Shown in pieces: positions 1 through 6,580 of a stretch of DNA of 8,755 nt. The stretch is taken from assembly GCA_045598945.1 (NCBI GenBank), contig JAZRVD010000148.1, positions 1 to 8,755 of the forward strand, written 5' to 3'. The DNA comes from Colimorpha sp045598945. GTDB taxonomy: Bacteria; Bacteroidota; Bacteroidia; Bacteroidales; P3. Both the position numbers and the translations under genes were made by a program. The notes under the pieces are model-generated. The model saw only the letters and a program-made list of their open reading frames with translations. It ran no database searches and was not told where the DNA came from. Within the stretch, counting starts at the first letter, position 1, and each line of letters begins with the position of its first letter.

Positions 1-215
1 GACATGGCTACGATCCGACTTTTTTCGTTATTTTCGTTGTTGTCGTTATTTTCGTTGTTGTCGAGAGGATAGGAAGGATAGAGAGGCTCATATATAATAC
101 ATATTAATAAAGGGGGTGATGTAAAGATGGAGAGAAGAAGAAGATAAAAAGTTTGGTAGAATAGAAAAAAAGATATACCTTTGTTAGACAAAGAAATACA
201 AACATCTAACAACAT
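1..215 (-). CDS. possible divergent gene, 5' part only (low confidence)
   Basis: On the minus strand a frame opens with ATG at 215-213 and has no stop before the left edge (71 codons). The first 42 or so codons look like translated intergenic DNA: they are Phe/Leu-rich and cover the glyA promoter. The later part looks more protein-like: EPLYPSYPL, then DNNENN twice from an exact 18-bp tandem repeat, then EKSRIVAM. An Asn/Pro/Tyr-rich N-terminus followed by KSRIVA resembles the start of TM2-domain membrane proteins, but only about seven residues support that guess. There is no convincing start near residue 43, so the true start is unknown. The plus strand is also open from 1 to 72, ending in TAG, and could instead be the tail of an upstream gene. 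Which reading is real cannot be decided from this window. Confidence 0.25.
   Translation of the reverse strand, partial: MLLDVCISLSNKGISFFLFYQTFYLLLLSIFTSPPLLICIIYEPLYPSYPLDNNENNDNNENNEKSRIVAM
26..61. repeat. 18-bp tandem repeat, two exact copies
   Basis: The unit CGTTATTTTCGTTGTTGT occurs at 26-43 and again, identically, at 44-61. Its length is a multiple of three, so either strand's reading frame is kept. On the minus strand it encodes (DNNENN)x2. On the plus strand it encodes a Leu/Phe/Ser-rich repeat. Such a repeat could expand or contract by replication slippage. Confidence 0.85.
152..183 (+). promoter_or_regulatory. Bacteroidetes-type promoter of glyA
   Basis: The -33 element TTTG is at 152-155 and the -7 element TACCTTTG at 176-183, separated by 20 bp. 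This fits the known Bacteroidetes sigma-ABfr consensus TTTG, 19-21 bp, TAnnTTTG. Transcription should begin near 190, giving an A-rich leader of about 35 nt before the glyA ATG. No Shine-Dalgarno sequence is visible, as is usual in this phylum. Confidence 0.85.
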
Positions 216-224
216 ATATTTGAT

Positions 225-1505
225 ATGCAAAGAGATACAGCAATTTTCGACCTCATACAGAAAGAGCGTGAGCGTCAAACGAAAGGCATCGAACTGATAG
301 CCTCCGAGAATTTTGTCAGCGACCAAGTGATGGAAGCCATGGGCAGCGTGATGACCAACAAATACGCCGAAGGATACCCCAGCAAGCGCTACTATGGTGG
401 CTGCCAAGTGGTAGACCAGAGCGAGACGATAGCCATTGAGCGCGCCAAGCAGCTTTACGGTGCAGTATGGGCAAACGTGCAGCCCCACAGCGGAGCCCAA
501 GCCAACATGGCAGTGTTTATGGCATGCCTACAGGCAGGCGACACCTTTATGGGTATGAACCTTGACCACGGCGGCCACCTGAGCCACGGCAGCCCGGTGA
601 ACTTCTCCGGCATCATGTTTAACGCAGTAGACTACAGCGTAGAGGAGTCTACCGGCATGATAGACTACGACAAGATGGAGAAGCGCGCCCTTGAGACACA
701 CCCCAAGCTTATAATCGGCGGTGCATCGGCCTATAGCCGCGACTGGCACTGGGCACGCATGCGCGAGATAGCCGACAAGGTGGGTGCCATACTGATGGGC
801 GACATCAGCCACCCCAGCGGCTTGATAGCCAAGGGCCACCTGAACAACGCAGTGAAATACTGCCACATAGTAACAACGACGACCCACAAGACGCTGCGCG
901 GACCACGCGGCGGTATGATACTGATGGGCGAAGACTTTGACAACCCATTCGGCAAGAAGACCCCCAAGGGCGAGATAAAGAAGATGTCGGCACTGCTCGA
1001 CAGCGCCGTGTTCCCCGGCACCCAGGGCGGTCCATTGGAGCACGTGATAGCCGCCAAGGCAGTAGCCTTGGGCGAGGCACTGACCGATGACTACGACCGC
1101 TACATCATACAGGTGATGAAGAACGCCAAGACGATGTGCGAAGCCTTCGTCAACAAGGGCTACAAGGTGATATCCAACGGCACCGACAACCACCTGATGC
1201 TGATAGACCTGCGCACGAAGTTCCCCGAGCTGACCGGCAAGCAGGCCGAGAACGCTCTCGTAGCATCGGACATAACGGTGAACAAGAATATGGTACCTTT
1301 CGACGACCGTTCCGCCTTTAAGACCAGCGGTCTGCGTATCGGCACGCCAGCTATCACCACCCGTGGTCTGAAAGAGAACGAGATGGGCGTGATAGTAGAC
1401 ATGATTGACGCCGTATTGAGCGACCCGACCAACGAGGATCTTATCGCCAAGACCCGCGGCACTGTGAACGAGATGATGCAAAACCGTCCACTCTTTGCCT
1501 GGTAG
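225..1505 (+). CDS. glyA: serine hydroxymethyltransferase
   Basis: This cytosolic PLP enzyme interconverts serine plus tetrahydrofolate with glycine plus 5,10-methylene-tetrahydrofolate, the main source of one-carbon units for purines, thymidylate and methionine. The 426-residue product is full length. Visible family motifs are IELIASENF (22-30), NKYAEGYPSKRYYGG (45-59), the cofactor region GDISHPSGLIA (192-202; D193 and H196) and the PLP-lysine motif TTTTHKTLRGPRGG, with K222 as the Schiff-base lysine. FPGTQGGPLEH follows further on. The DISHPSG form, in place of the DMAHIAG of proteobacterial enzymes, is typical of Bacteroidetes. The ATG at 225 is chosen because it lies about 35 nt after the predicted transcription start and gives the usual N-terminus. 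The gene appears monocistronic: it has its own promoter and terminator, and the next gene is convergent. Confidence 0.97.
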   Translation: MQRDTAIFDLIQKERERQTKGIELIASENFVSDQVMEAMGSVMTNKYAEGYPSKRYYGGCQVVDQSETIAIERAKQLYGAVWANVQPHSGAQANMAVFMACLQAGDTFMGMNLDHGGHLSHGSPVNFSGIMFNAVDYSVEESTGMIDYDKMEKRALETHPKLIIGGASAYSRDWHWARMREIADKVGAILMGDISHPSGLIAKGHLNNAVKYCHIVTTTTHKTLRGPRGGMILMGEDFDNPFGKKTPKGEIKKMSALLDSAVFPGTQGGPLEHVIAAKAVALGEALTDDYDRYIIQVMKNAKTMCEAFVNKGYKVISNGTDNHLMLIDLRTKFPELTGKQAENALVASDITVNKNMVPFDDRSAFKTSGLRIGTPAITTRGLKENEMGVIVDMIDAVLSDPTNEDLIAKTRGTVNEMMQNRPLFAW

Positions 1506-1525
1506 AACGACACCTAACATATTAC

Positions 1526-1559
1526 AAAGAGAGCAGCCTTTTACGGGGCTGCTCTTTTT
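1526..1559 (+). terminator. intrinsic terminator of glyA, possibly bidirectional
   Basis: GAGCAGCC (1531-1538) pairs perfectly with GGCTGCTC (1547-1554) around an 8-nt loop, followed by TTTTT at 1555-1559. It starts about 25 nt after the glyA stop. Read on the minus strand, the same stem is followed by TCTTTGT, a weaker U-rich tract, so it may also stop transcription arriving from galE. Confidence 0.85.
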
Positions 1560-1616
1560 ATATGTATAAAAATACAAAGAAGAATGACCGTCCACACGGC
1601 TCTACATGCCTTATAA

Positions 1617-1698
1617 TTTTCCAGCGTATGATGTCGCCGGCACGGGTGGCTTGGGCTATATGTTTTTCCAGCGGCTAATGCCGCAGGCACGGATGGCT
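1617..1698. repeat. pair of imperfect 35-bp direct repeats after galE
   Basis: Copy 1 is 1617-1651 and copy 2 is 1664-1698, with a period of 47 bp. By hand alignment they agree at 29 of 35 positions. Both begin TTTTCCAGCG and share the blocks GGCACGG and TGGCT. Copy 2 holds a perfect small hairpin (GCGGC, loop TAAT, GCCGC; 1671-1684); copy 1 keeps only the outer GCG/CGC pairs. The end of copy 2 overlaps the last codon positions of galE on the minus strand. The pattern resembles intergenic REP-like elements, but whether it recurs in the genome cannot be seen here. Confidence 0.75.
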
Positions 1699-2713
1699 AC
1701 TCTTTGTAGCCCTCTGGATTTTGGCTTTGCCAGCGCCAGCTGTCGCGGCACATGTCGGCGAGGTCGTATTGGGCTTGCCAGTGAAGTTCTTGCAATGCCT
1801 TGGATGGGTCGCTATAGCAGGCATCGATGTCGCCAGGTCGGCGAGGCATGATAGTGTACGGGATATGAACACCTGTAACCTGCTCGAAAGTCCTTACCAC
1901 ATCGAGGACAGAGTAGCCATGTCCCGTGCCGAGGTTATAGATAGCAAGGTTGCACTGCGAGACAAGCGCCTGTAGAGCGGCGACATGTCCACGAGCAAGG
2001 TCGACGACATGGATATAATCTCTGACTCCTGTGCCGTGGTGGGTATTGTAGTCGTCGCCGAAGATGCCAAGCTGAGGACGACGGCCGACAGCGACTTGCG
2101 TGATATATGGCATGAGGTTGTTGGGGATGCCATTGGGATTCTCGCCTATGAGACCTGACGAATGGGCACCTATAGGGTTGAAATAACGAAGTATAACAAT
2201 GTCCCATCGCGGGTCGGCGGACTGGATATCGACAAGTATCTGCTCGAGCATGCTCTTGGTCCAGCCGTATGGATTAGTACAGACACCTTTGGGACACTGC
2301 TCGGTAATAGGTATCTGTGCCGGGCTGCCGTAGACGGTGGCACTGGAAGAGAAGATGAGGCGCCTGCAGCCCACTTGGTTGAGAGCATCGAGTAGGGATA
2401 GCGTGCCAGAGATGTTGTTGTCGTAATAGCGCCAAGGCTGGGCGGTGGACTCGCCAACGGCCTTGAGACCAGCGAAATGGATACATGCGTCGCAATGATG
2501 AGTGTCGAGAACATGCAGAAGCTGCTCCTTAGAACGTATGTCGACAGCATAGAACGGTATAGACTTGCCGACGATATGCTCGACACGACGTATTGCTATC
2601 TCCGAGGAGTTGGAGAGATTGTCAACGACAACGGCGGTATGGCCATTGGCATAAAGCTCGACAAGGGTATGAGAGCCGATATAGCCGGCACCACCTGTAA
2701 CAAGGATATTCAT
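1697..2713 (-). CDS. galE: UDP-glucose 4-epimerase
   Basis: This cytosolic NAD-dependent short-chain dehydrogenase-type epimerase interconverts UDP-glucose and UDP-galactose, for galactose use and for surface glycan precursors. At 338 residues it equals the E. coli enzyme in length, and the key residues keep the same numbers: nucleotide-binding TGGAGYIGSH (6-15), S124 in SSSATVYG, and Y149 and K153 in NPYGWTKS. The C-terminus aligns without gaps to E. coli GalE. Position 299 is Cys, in DACYSDPSKA, rather than Tyr; human GALE also has Cys at the equivalent site and accepts UDP-GlcNAc/GalNAc. The gene lies 54 nt after the NlpC/P60 stop codon with no TAnnTTTG box between them, so read-through from the envelope operon is likely. 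It uses ATC more than ATA for Ile, unlike the plus-strand genes. Confidence 0.96.
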   Translation of the reverse strand: MNILVTGGAGYIGSHTLVELYANGHTAVVVDNLSNSSEIAIRRVEHIVGKSIPFYAVDIRSKEQLLHVLDTHHCDACIHFAGLKAVGESTAQPWRYYDNNISGTLSLLDALNQVGCRRLIFSSSATVYGSPAQIPITEQCPKGVCTNPYGWTKSMLEQILVDIQSADPRWDIVILRYFNPIGAHSSGLIGENPNGIPNNLMPYITQVAVGRRPQLGIFGDDYNTHHGTGVRDYIHVVDLARGHVAALQALVSQCNLAIYNLGTGHGYSVLDVVRTFEQVTGVHIPYTIMPRRPGDIDACYSDPSKALQELHWQAQYDLADMCRDSWRWQSQNPEGYKE

Positions 2714-2753
2714 TGCGATAGAATTTATATAGAGGGGAATAGGTTGCGATAGA
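2713..2753. repeat. 10-bp direct repeat upstream of galE
   Basis: TTGCGATAGA occurs at 2713-2722 and 2744-2753, 31 bp apart, in the short gap between the NlpC/P60 gene and galE. The first copy touches the galE start codon. It may be chance. No promoter element accompanies it. Confidence 0.4.
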
Positions 2754-2767
2754 GTAAACGACGACTG

Positions 2768-3361
2768 CTAACGTTTGAGGCGGCCGCCACGGTAGAAATG
2801 CTTGGACCAATAAGAGTTGGAGAGTGTAGAGATACTGACGCCGTTGGATGTAGAGGAGTGGACGAACATACCATCGTGGAGGTAGATGCCCACATGCGAG
2901 ACCTTCTTATTGGTGTTGACAAAGAAGAGGATATCGCCCTCACTGAGGTCGGCCTTTGCAACAGGGACTACGTCTTGCTGGATATCGTTTGCCACGCGAT
3001 GGAGCGCCACGCCGTAGGCGTCGCGATAGACGTGTCCGACAAAAGCTGAGCAGTCGACGCCTTTCTTGGTAGTGCCGCCATAGAGATAAGGAGTACCCAT
3101 CCATGGGGCAATAGCATCGTAAAGTTTAGGATTTTTGCCACCTTGACGAGCGATGTCGAAAGGCGAAGATGCGGAAGGCTTGCCAGTAGGAGATACAGGG
3201 ACGAAGGGAGTCTCCTTGACATACTCGTCCTCGTAGAGCTTGCCGATGATAAAGTCCTCTTCGGCGAGGTCGGTGTTCATAACCTTATTGATAGTAGAGC
3301 ACGATGAGAAGAAGCACAGCAGGACAACGACGAGAAGAAAAGAAGAGAGACGATGAGACAT
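2768..3361 (-). CDS. NlpC/P60-family peptidoglycan hydrolase, lipoprotein
   Basis: Probable envelope cysteine peptidase of the Spr/NlpC type, which cuts D-gamma-glutamyl-diaminopimelate or cross-link bonds in peptidoglycan peptides. The 197-residue product begins with a lipoprotein signal: basic SHR, a hydrophobic run (8-18) and a lipobox-like FSSC with the lipidated Cys at 21. A linker of about 60 residues follows, then the NlpC/P60 domain at about 80-197. The catalytic set is visible: C104 in GVDCSAFV, H156 in VSHVGIYL and H168 in MFVHSS. GTPYLYGG before the Cys is also typical. The start follows the DivIC-like stop by 20 nt, which suggests one operon. All nine Ile codons are ATC or ATT, with no ATA, in contrast to the plus-strand genes. 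The exact bond cleaved cannot be inferred. Confidence 0.92.
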   Translation of the reverse strand: MSHRLSSFLLVVVLLCFFSSCSTINKVMNTDLAEEDFIIGKLYEDEYVKETPFVPVSPTGKPSASSPFDIARQGGKNPKLYDAIAPWMGTPYLYGGTTKKGVDCSAFVGHVYRDAYGVALHRVANDIQQDVVPVAKADLSEGDILFFVNTNKKVSHVGIYLHDGMFVHSSTSNGVSISTLSNSYWSKHFYRGGRLKR

Positions 3362-3381
3362 GGCTGAAGCGATAACAAAAT

Positions 3382-3690
3382 CTATTTTTCTTGAAAGATG
3401 AAGACATCTTCGTCAGAGCGTTTGAGGAAATATGTCTCACGACCGTAGCGTTCGAGAGCTTCAGCGTCGCTTTGGAAGAGGCCGAAACGTACACTATCCT
3501 GACGAAGAGCCTCGCCGAGCTGCTGCTCCTCATCGTGAAGATTGGAGACCTGATGACGCAAGCGGTTGATGACCAAGAAGCTGTTTTGGCTCAGGAAGAG
3601 GATGTAAAGAGAGAAAAACAAAATGGTGGCGACATACTTGTTCTTAACTATACGCCACACTGAATGCCAAAAAGATGAATTGCGATGCAT
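3382..3690 (-). CDS. DivIC/FtsB-like septum formation initiator protein
   Basis: Small bitopic membrane protein of the FtsB/DivIC family, expected to join the FtsQ-FtsL-FtsB (DivIB-FtsL-DivIC) complex that activates septal peptidoglycan synthesis. The 102-residue architecture is diagnostic: a short basic cytoplasmic N-terminus, one membrane segment (about 19-35, ATILFFSLYILFLSQ), a periplasmic coiled coil (about 38-66), and a C-terminal ERYGRETYFLKRSDEDVFIF that matches the family ending (aREkYfmkk..EdvFif). Its ATG directly abuts the upstream stop (TAAATG on the minus strand, zero gap), so translation is probably coupled to the lytic transglycosylase gene. It may therefore be made in step with the two flanking peptidoglycan hydrolases. 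Confidence 0.87.
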   Translation of the reverse strand: MHRNSSFWHSVWRIVKNKYVATILFFSLYILFLSQNSFLVINRLRHQVSNLHDEEQQLGEALRQDSVRFGLFQSDAEALERYGRETYFLKRSDEDVFIFQEK

Positions 3691-4938
3691 TTACTTGACA
3701 CGTATTTTTTGACCGGCACTAATCCTGTCGCCACGAATCTTATTCTTCTTTTTAAGAGCGCTGACAGTGGTGCCATACTTGCGAGCGATAGATGTCAGCG
3801 TCTCGCCACGACGGACGGTATGATAGCGGTTGCCCGATGAACGCGAGCCTTTGGCATAAGAAGAAGAGACGCTTTTGTCGTCGACAACCTTGACGGGCTT
3901 GCGAGTGAGCGAGTCAGCAGTCCAAGCATAGATGCTGTCCTCGAAGAAGATAAAAGGCTGGACGCGGTCGAGAGGGAGACATAAAGTATAGTCGCGCGAA
4001 GAGCCTGGTATAAAGTCGGCACGATACTGAGGGTTGAGCTGACGCAGTTCATCCATTTCAACACCTATCGACTGAGAGACATAGTGGAAGAGAACATCGT
4101 TGCGGACAGTAACCGTATCGGTATGGAGAGGGATGTCGAAAGAAGAGGCATAGAGACCATGCTCGTCGTGGAACTTCATGACATATATGGCGCCAATAAA
4201 AGCTGGGATATAGCCACGAGTCTCACGAGGTAGATAGGGGTATATCTCCCAGAAATCGGTGCGGCCGCCAGAGCGAGCAATGGCCTTGTTGATATTGCCC
4301 GGTCCGCAGTTGTAGGCGGCGATAGCGAGAGTCCAGTCGTTGAAGACAGTGTGCAGGTCCTTGAGATAACGGGCGGCGGCGAGGGTAGAACGATATGGGT
4401 CACGACGGTCGTCGACGACAGAGTTGACCTCCATATCGTAGAGTTTGCCGGTATAGTACATAAACTGCCAGAGACCGGCGGCGCCGACGCGCGAGGTGGC
4501 CATAGGATTCATGGCAGACTCGACAATGGTGAGATACTTAAGTTCTTCAGGGACACCGTTGCGAGTAAGCACCTCCTCGAAAAGAGGATGATAATAAGCA
4601 CACAGGGAGGTCATGACATCGAGACGAGTACTCATATAGCGAAGGTACATACGGATATACGAGCGCACCTCGCTATTGTAGGTCATAGGGATAACCGTAT
4701 GCAAGGAGCGAAGACGAGAGCTGATGACACTATCTGGCACACGGTCGAAAGCCTCGACATTGAAAGTCTGATTGGAGCGTACATGTGCGAGAGGGAACTT
4801 ACGCATATAATAGGTAGAGAGCAGGCTGTCGTAAGCGTCAGCATAAGTCCTGCCCATCATCTCTGCATCGTTTTGAGCCATCAAAGGGGCAAAAAAAGAA
4901 AGCAAGAAAGCACAAATAAGAGAACGTTTGATTAGCAT
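3691..4938 (-). CDS. membrane-bound lytic murein transglycosylase, MltD-like, with LysM
   Basis: Exported peptidoglycan lyase that cleaves the MurNAc-GlcNAc bond non-hydrolytically to give 1,6-anhydro-MurNAc ends. The 415-residue product has a Sec signal peptide (1-21, cleavage probably after PLMA). Its SLT catalytic domain (about 115-260) has catalytic E140 in LTIVESAMNP, then AGLWQFM (154-160) and AAYNCGPGNINKAI (207-220). Residues about 270-322 look like a degenerate LysM repeat. A clear LysM (372-415, YHTVRRGETLTSIARKYG...) follows a Ser-rich linker and would bind glycan. No lipobox Cys is present, unlike E. coli MltD, which is a lipoprotein. It is the first gene of the minus-strand operon, and its stop codon touches the next start. 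Confidence 0.93.
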   Translation of the reverse strand: MLIKRSLICAFLLSFFAPLMAQNDAEMMGRTYADAYDSLLSTYYMRKFPLAHVRSNQTFNVEAFDRVPDSVISSRLRSLHTVIPMTYNSEVRSYIRMYLRYMSTRLDVMTSLCAYYHPLFEEVLTRNGVPEELKYLTIVESAMNPMATSRVGAAGLWQFMYYTGKLYDMEVNSVVDDRRDPYRSTLAAARYLKDLHTVFNDWTLAIAAYNCGPGNINKAIARSGGRTDFWEIYPYLPRETRGYIPAFIGAIYVMKFHDEHGLYASSFDIPLHTDTVTVRNDVLFHYVSQSIGVEMDELRQLNPQYRADFIPGSSRDYTLCLPLDRVQPFIFFEDSIYAWTADSLTRKPVKVVDDKSVSSSYAKGSRSSGNRYHTVRRGETLTSIARKYGTTVSALKKKNKIRGDRISAGQKIRVK

Positions 4939-4970
4939 AAGAAGAGAAGATTGAATAACAAAATCTTACG

Positions 4971-5002
4971 CAAACATTAGATATACAACAAAATATCATA
5001 AA
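4971..5002 (-). promoter_or_regulatory. weak candidate promoter for the lytic transglycosylase operon
   Basis: Read on the minus strand, TAATGTTTG (4979-4971) resembles the -7 box but has one extra base between TA and TTTG. A TTTA lies 19 bp further upstream (5002-4999), where TTTG is expected. Transcription from it would begin near 4964, about 25 nt before the ATG at 4938. No exact TAnnTTTG exists on this strand between 4939 and 5128, so this is only the best available candidate. Confidence 0.3.
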
Positions 5003-5128
5003 GCCACCACGACAGAACAGCGCAAGAATATAGATGAATAAATAACGAGGCAAAAAAGATTTTGGTATATACGACACCAATAAAAAAAGAAAAAAAACAA
5101 TAACACCATGACATAAAAAAAAATTACC

Positions 5129-5137
5129 TATTTTTGC
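5129..5137 (+). promoter_or_regulatory. -7 element of the trx-DUF58 operon
   Basis: TATTTTTGC at 5129-5137 fits TAnnTTTG exactly and lies 49 bp before the thioredoxin ATG, predicting a leader of about 43 nt. I see no TTTG at the expected -33 distance; the upstream sequence is A-rich. Confidence 0.65.
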
Positions 5138-5185
5138 ATATTTGAAAATAGACCCAAAAAGACATAAAATAAATCACAACTCACT

Positions 5186-5515
5186 ATGGTTATAGAAATT
5201 ACCGACAACAATTTTGCAGAGATACTCGCCAAAAGCGGAGTAGCAATGATAGATTTTGGTGCAGAGTGGTGTGGTCCATGCCAAAGATTGGCACCAGTGA
5301 TAGAGGAAATAGCGAAAGAGTATGAAGGGAAAGCGACGATAGGATGCGCGGACATAGACGTAAGCGTAGACATCACCTCGACATACAGAATAATGAGCGT
5401 GCCGACAGTGCTATTCTTCAAAAACGGCGAGTTGATAGAGAAGCTATCAGCAGGCTTTGGCAGCGAAGAGGCTGCGAAAAAAGCCTTGACAAAGAAACTT
5501 GAAGAGTTGCTATAA
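5186..5515 (+). CDS. trxA: thioredoxin
   Basis: Small cytosolic dithiol oxidoreductase of 109 residues, the usual size, which reduces disulfides in client proteins and is recharged by thioredoxin reductase. The active site WCGPC is at 28-32 (C29 and C32) and the conserved cis-proline is P73 in MSVPTVLF. FFKNGELIEKLSAG matches the next strand pair and turn. There is no signal peptide, so it acts in the cytosol. An extra Cys at 54 lies outside the active site. The ATG at 5186 is placed 49 bp after the -7 box; no other Met precedes the conserved fold. It is directly followed, after 2 nt, by the DUF58 gene, so the two are surely cotranscribed. The symbol is assigned by family only; Bacteroidetes carry several trx paralogues. 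Confidence 0.95.
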   Translation: MVIEITDNNFAEILAKSGVAMIDFGAEWCGPCQRLAPVIEEIAKEYEGKATIGCADIDVSVDITSTYRIMSVPTVLFFKNGELIEKLSAGFGSEEAAKKALTKKLEELL

Positions 5516-5517
5516 GC

Positions 5518-6444
5518 GTGCTTGAAGAGGTAGAGAAATACAAAGGTATAGACTTTTACGCCCATCAGGTGGTAGAAGGCTTTGTAACCGGGTTGCACAG
5601 AAGTCCCTTTCACGGCTTCTCGGTAGAGTTTGCCGAACACAGGCAGTACAATGCCGGCGAGTCGACACGCAACATAGACTGGAAGCTCTACGGCAGGACC
5701 GACAAGCTCTTTGTGAAAAGATACGAAGAAGAGACCAACCTGCGGTGCCAGATAGTGATAGACCACAGCAGCTCGATGCTATTCCCCATAGAGGGGCAAG
5801 GCAAGATGGCGACCCCCAACAAGCTGACTTTTGCGACCTACGGTGCGGCGGTACTCGTAGAATTGCTATCGCGGCAGCGCGACGCCTACGGGCTGACACT
5901 ACTATCGGAAGGCATAGAGCTGCAGACCGAGGCACGCAGCAACGAAGCCCACAAAAGACATGTGATGCAGCTGTTAGAGAGAGTGCTACACGAAGAGACA
6001 GGCGACAAACGCAGAGAGCGTAAAACGGCGATAGCCGAAGCGCTACATCTTACCGCCGAGGCTCTACACAAAAGGTCGATGGTGGTGCTATTTACCGACG
6101 GACTGGTAGACGACAAAGAGGATGCCGCAATATTTGACGCGCTGCGACACCTGCGGCACTGCAAACACGAGGTGCTGCTATTGCACACCATAGACTACCG
6201 CCACGAGGTGGCCCTCGACTACGGCAACAAGCCCACCGAGTTTATAGACCTTGAGAGCGGTGCAAAGCTAAAGGTCAACCCCCAAGAGATACAAGAGAGA
6301 TACCGCAATGTCATGGAAGAGCGATGCAAAAGGCTAAAAGAGGAAGCCTTACGCTATCACATAGACTACGAGGCGGTAGACGTAGCACGAGGATTTGAAA
6401 ACATAATGCTGCCTTTCTTGAAAAAACGCAGCAAACACTTTTGA
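5518..6444 (+). CDS. DUF58 family protein with vWA-like domain
   Basis: Predicted cytosolic protein of 308 residues with no signal peptide or membrane segment. It matches the DUF58 type with VEGFVTGLHRSPFHGFSVEFAEHRQY (19-44), followed by the core signature STRNIDWKLYGRTDKLFVKRYEEE (49-71). The von Willebrand A-like MIDAS motif DxSxS is intact (D82-H-S84-S-S86), and TDG (193-195) supplies the likely later acidic ligand. DUF58 proteins usually work with a MoxR AAA+ ATPase as metal-dependent chaperone-like systems, but no MoxR or BatA/B gene is visible here. The start is GTG at 5518, 2 nt after the thioredoxin stop; no ATG gives a full domain. Translational coupling to thioredoxin is likely. 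The biochemical role is unknown. Confidence 0.88.
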   Translation: MLEEVEKYKGIDFYAHQVVEGFVTGLHRSPFHGFSVEFAEHRQYNAGESTRNIDWKLYGRTDKLFVKRYEEETNLRCQIVIDHSSSMLFPIEGQGKMATPNKLTFATYGAAVLVELLSRQRDAYGLTLLSEGIELQTEARSNEAHKRHVMQLLERVLHEETGDKRRERKTAIAEALHLTAEALHKRSMVVLFTDGLVDDKEDAAIFDALRHLRHCKHEVLLLHTIDYRHEVALDYGNKPTEFIDLESGAKLKVNPQEIQERYRNVMEERCKRLKEEALRYHIDYEAVDVARGFENIMLPFLKKRSKHF

Positions 6445-6536
6445 AAAGGCATCATAAAAGATGTAGTAAAAAGGGGAGAAAACACAAATAAAACAATCCA
6501 TAGCCAACAAAAGTGCCAAAAGACAAAAAAAAATGT

Positions 6537-6544
6537 TATCTTTG
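6537..6544 (+). promoter_or_regulatory. -7 element of butyrate kinase gene; decides its start
   Basis: TATCTTTG at 6537-6544 is an exact TAnnTTTG followed by C. Transcription should begin near 6551, downstream of an in-frame ATG at 6533. That upstream ATG therefore cannot be in this transcript, and the start is the ATG at 6581, after an A-rich leader of about 30 nt. No TTTG is present at the -33 distance. Confidence 0.65.
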
Positions 6545-6580
6545 CACTTTCAAAAATATAAAACAACAAAAATCAAAGAA

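Noticed and set aside
127..147. Mini-frame ATG-GAG-AGA-AGA-AGA-AGA-TAA (MERRRR) preceded by AGGGGG, like a leader peptide before glyA.
   Set aside because: It lies upstream of the consensus glyA promoter (152-183), so it would not be in that transcript. The region is simply purine-rich on this strand.
528..1595. Long minus-strand frame (355 codons) opposite glyA.
   Set aside because: It is antisense to a fully conserved SHMT, and its Val/His/Tyr/Leu-rich composition is a typical shadow of GC-biased codons.
1617..1698. Possible CRISPR or integron attC site because of repeated units.
   Set aside because: There are only two diverged copies with a 12-bp spacer, and no cas gene, integrase or core-site motif.
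1606..1851. Plus-strand frame across the 35-bp repeats and the 3' end of galE.
   Set aside because: It is antisense to galE and passes through the repeat pair; no protein-like composition or promoter was found.
4838..5080. Cys/Phe-rich minus-strand frame before the lytic transglycosylase.
   Set aside because: It overlaps the signal-peptide region of the real gene in another frame and reflects AT-rich intergenic sequence.
5128..5766. Minus-strand frame of 212 codons opposite thioredoxin and the start of the DUF58 gene.
   Set aside because: It covers two well-supported genes and the trx -7 box and resembles no known family.
6445..6475. CATC/GATG inverted repeat after the DUF58 gene as a terminator.
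   Set aside because: The stem has only four pairs and no T-run follows, so it is too weak to call.
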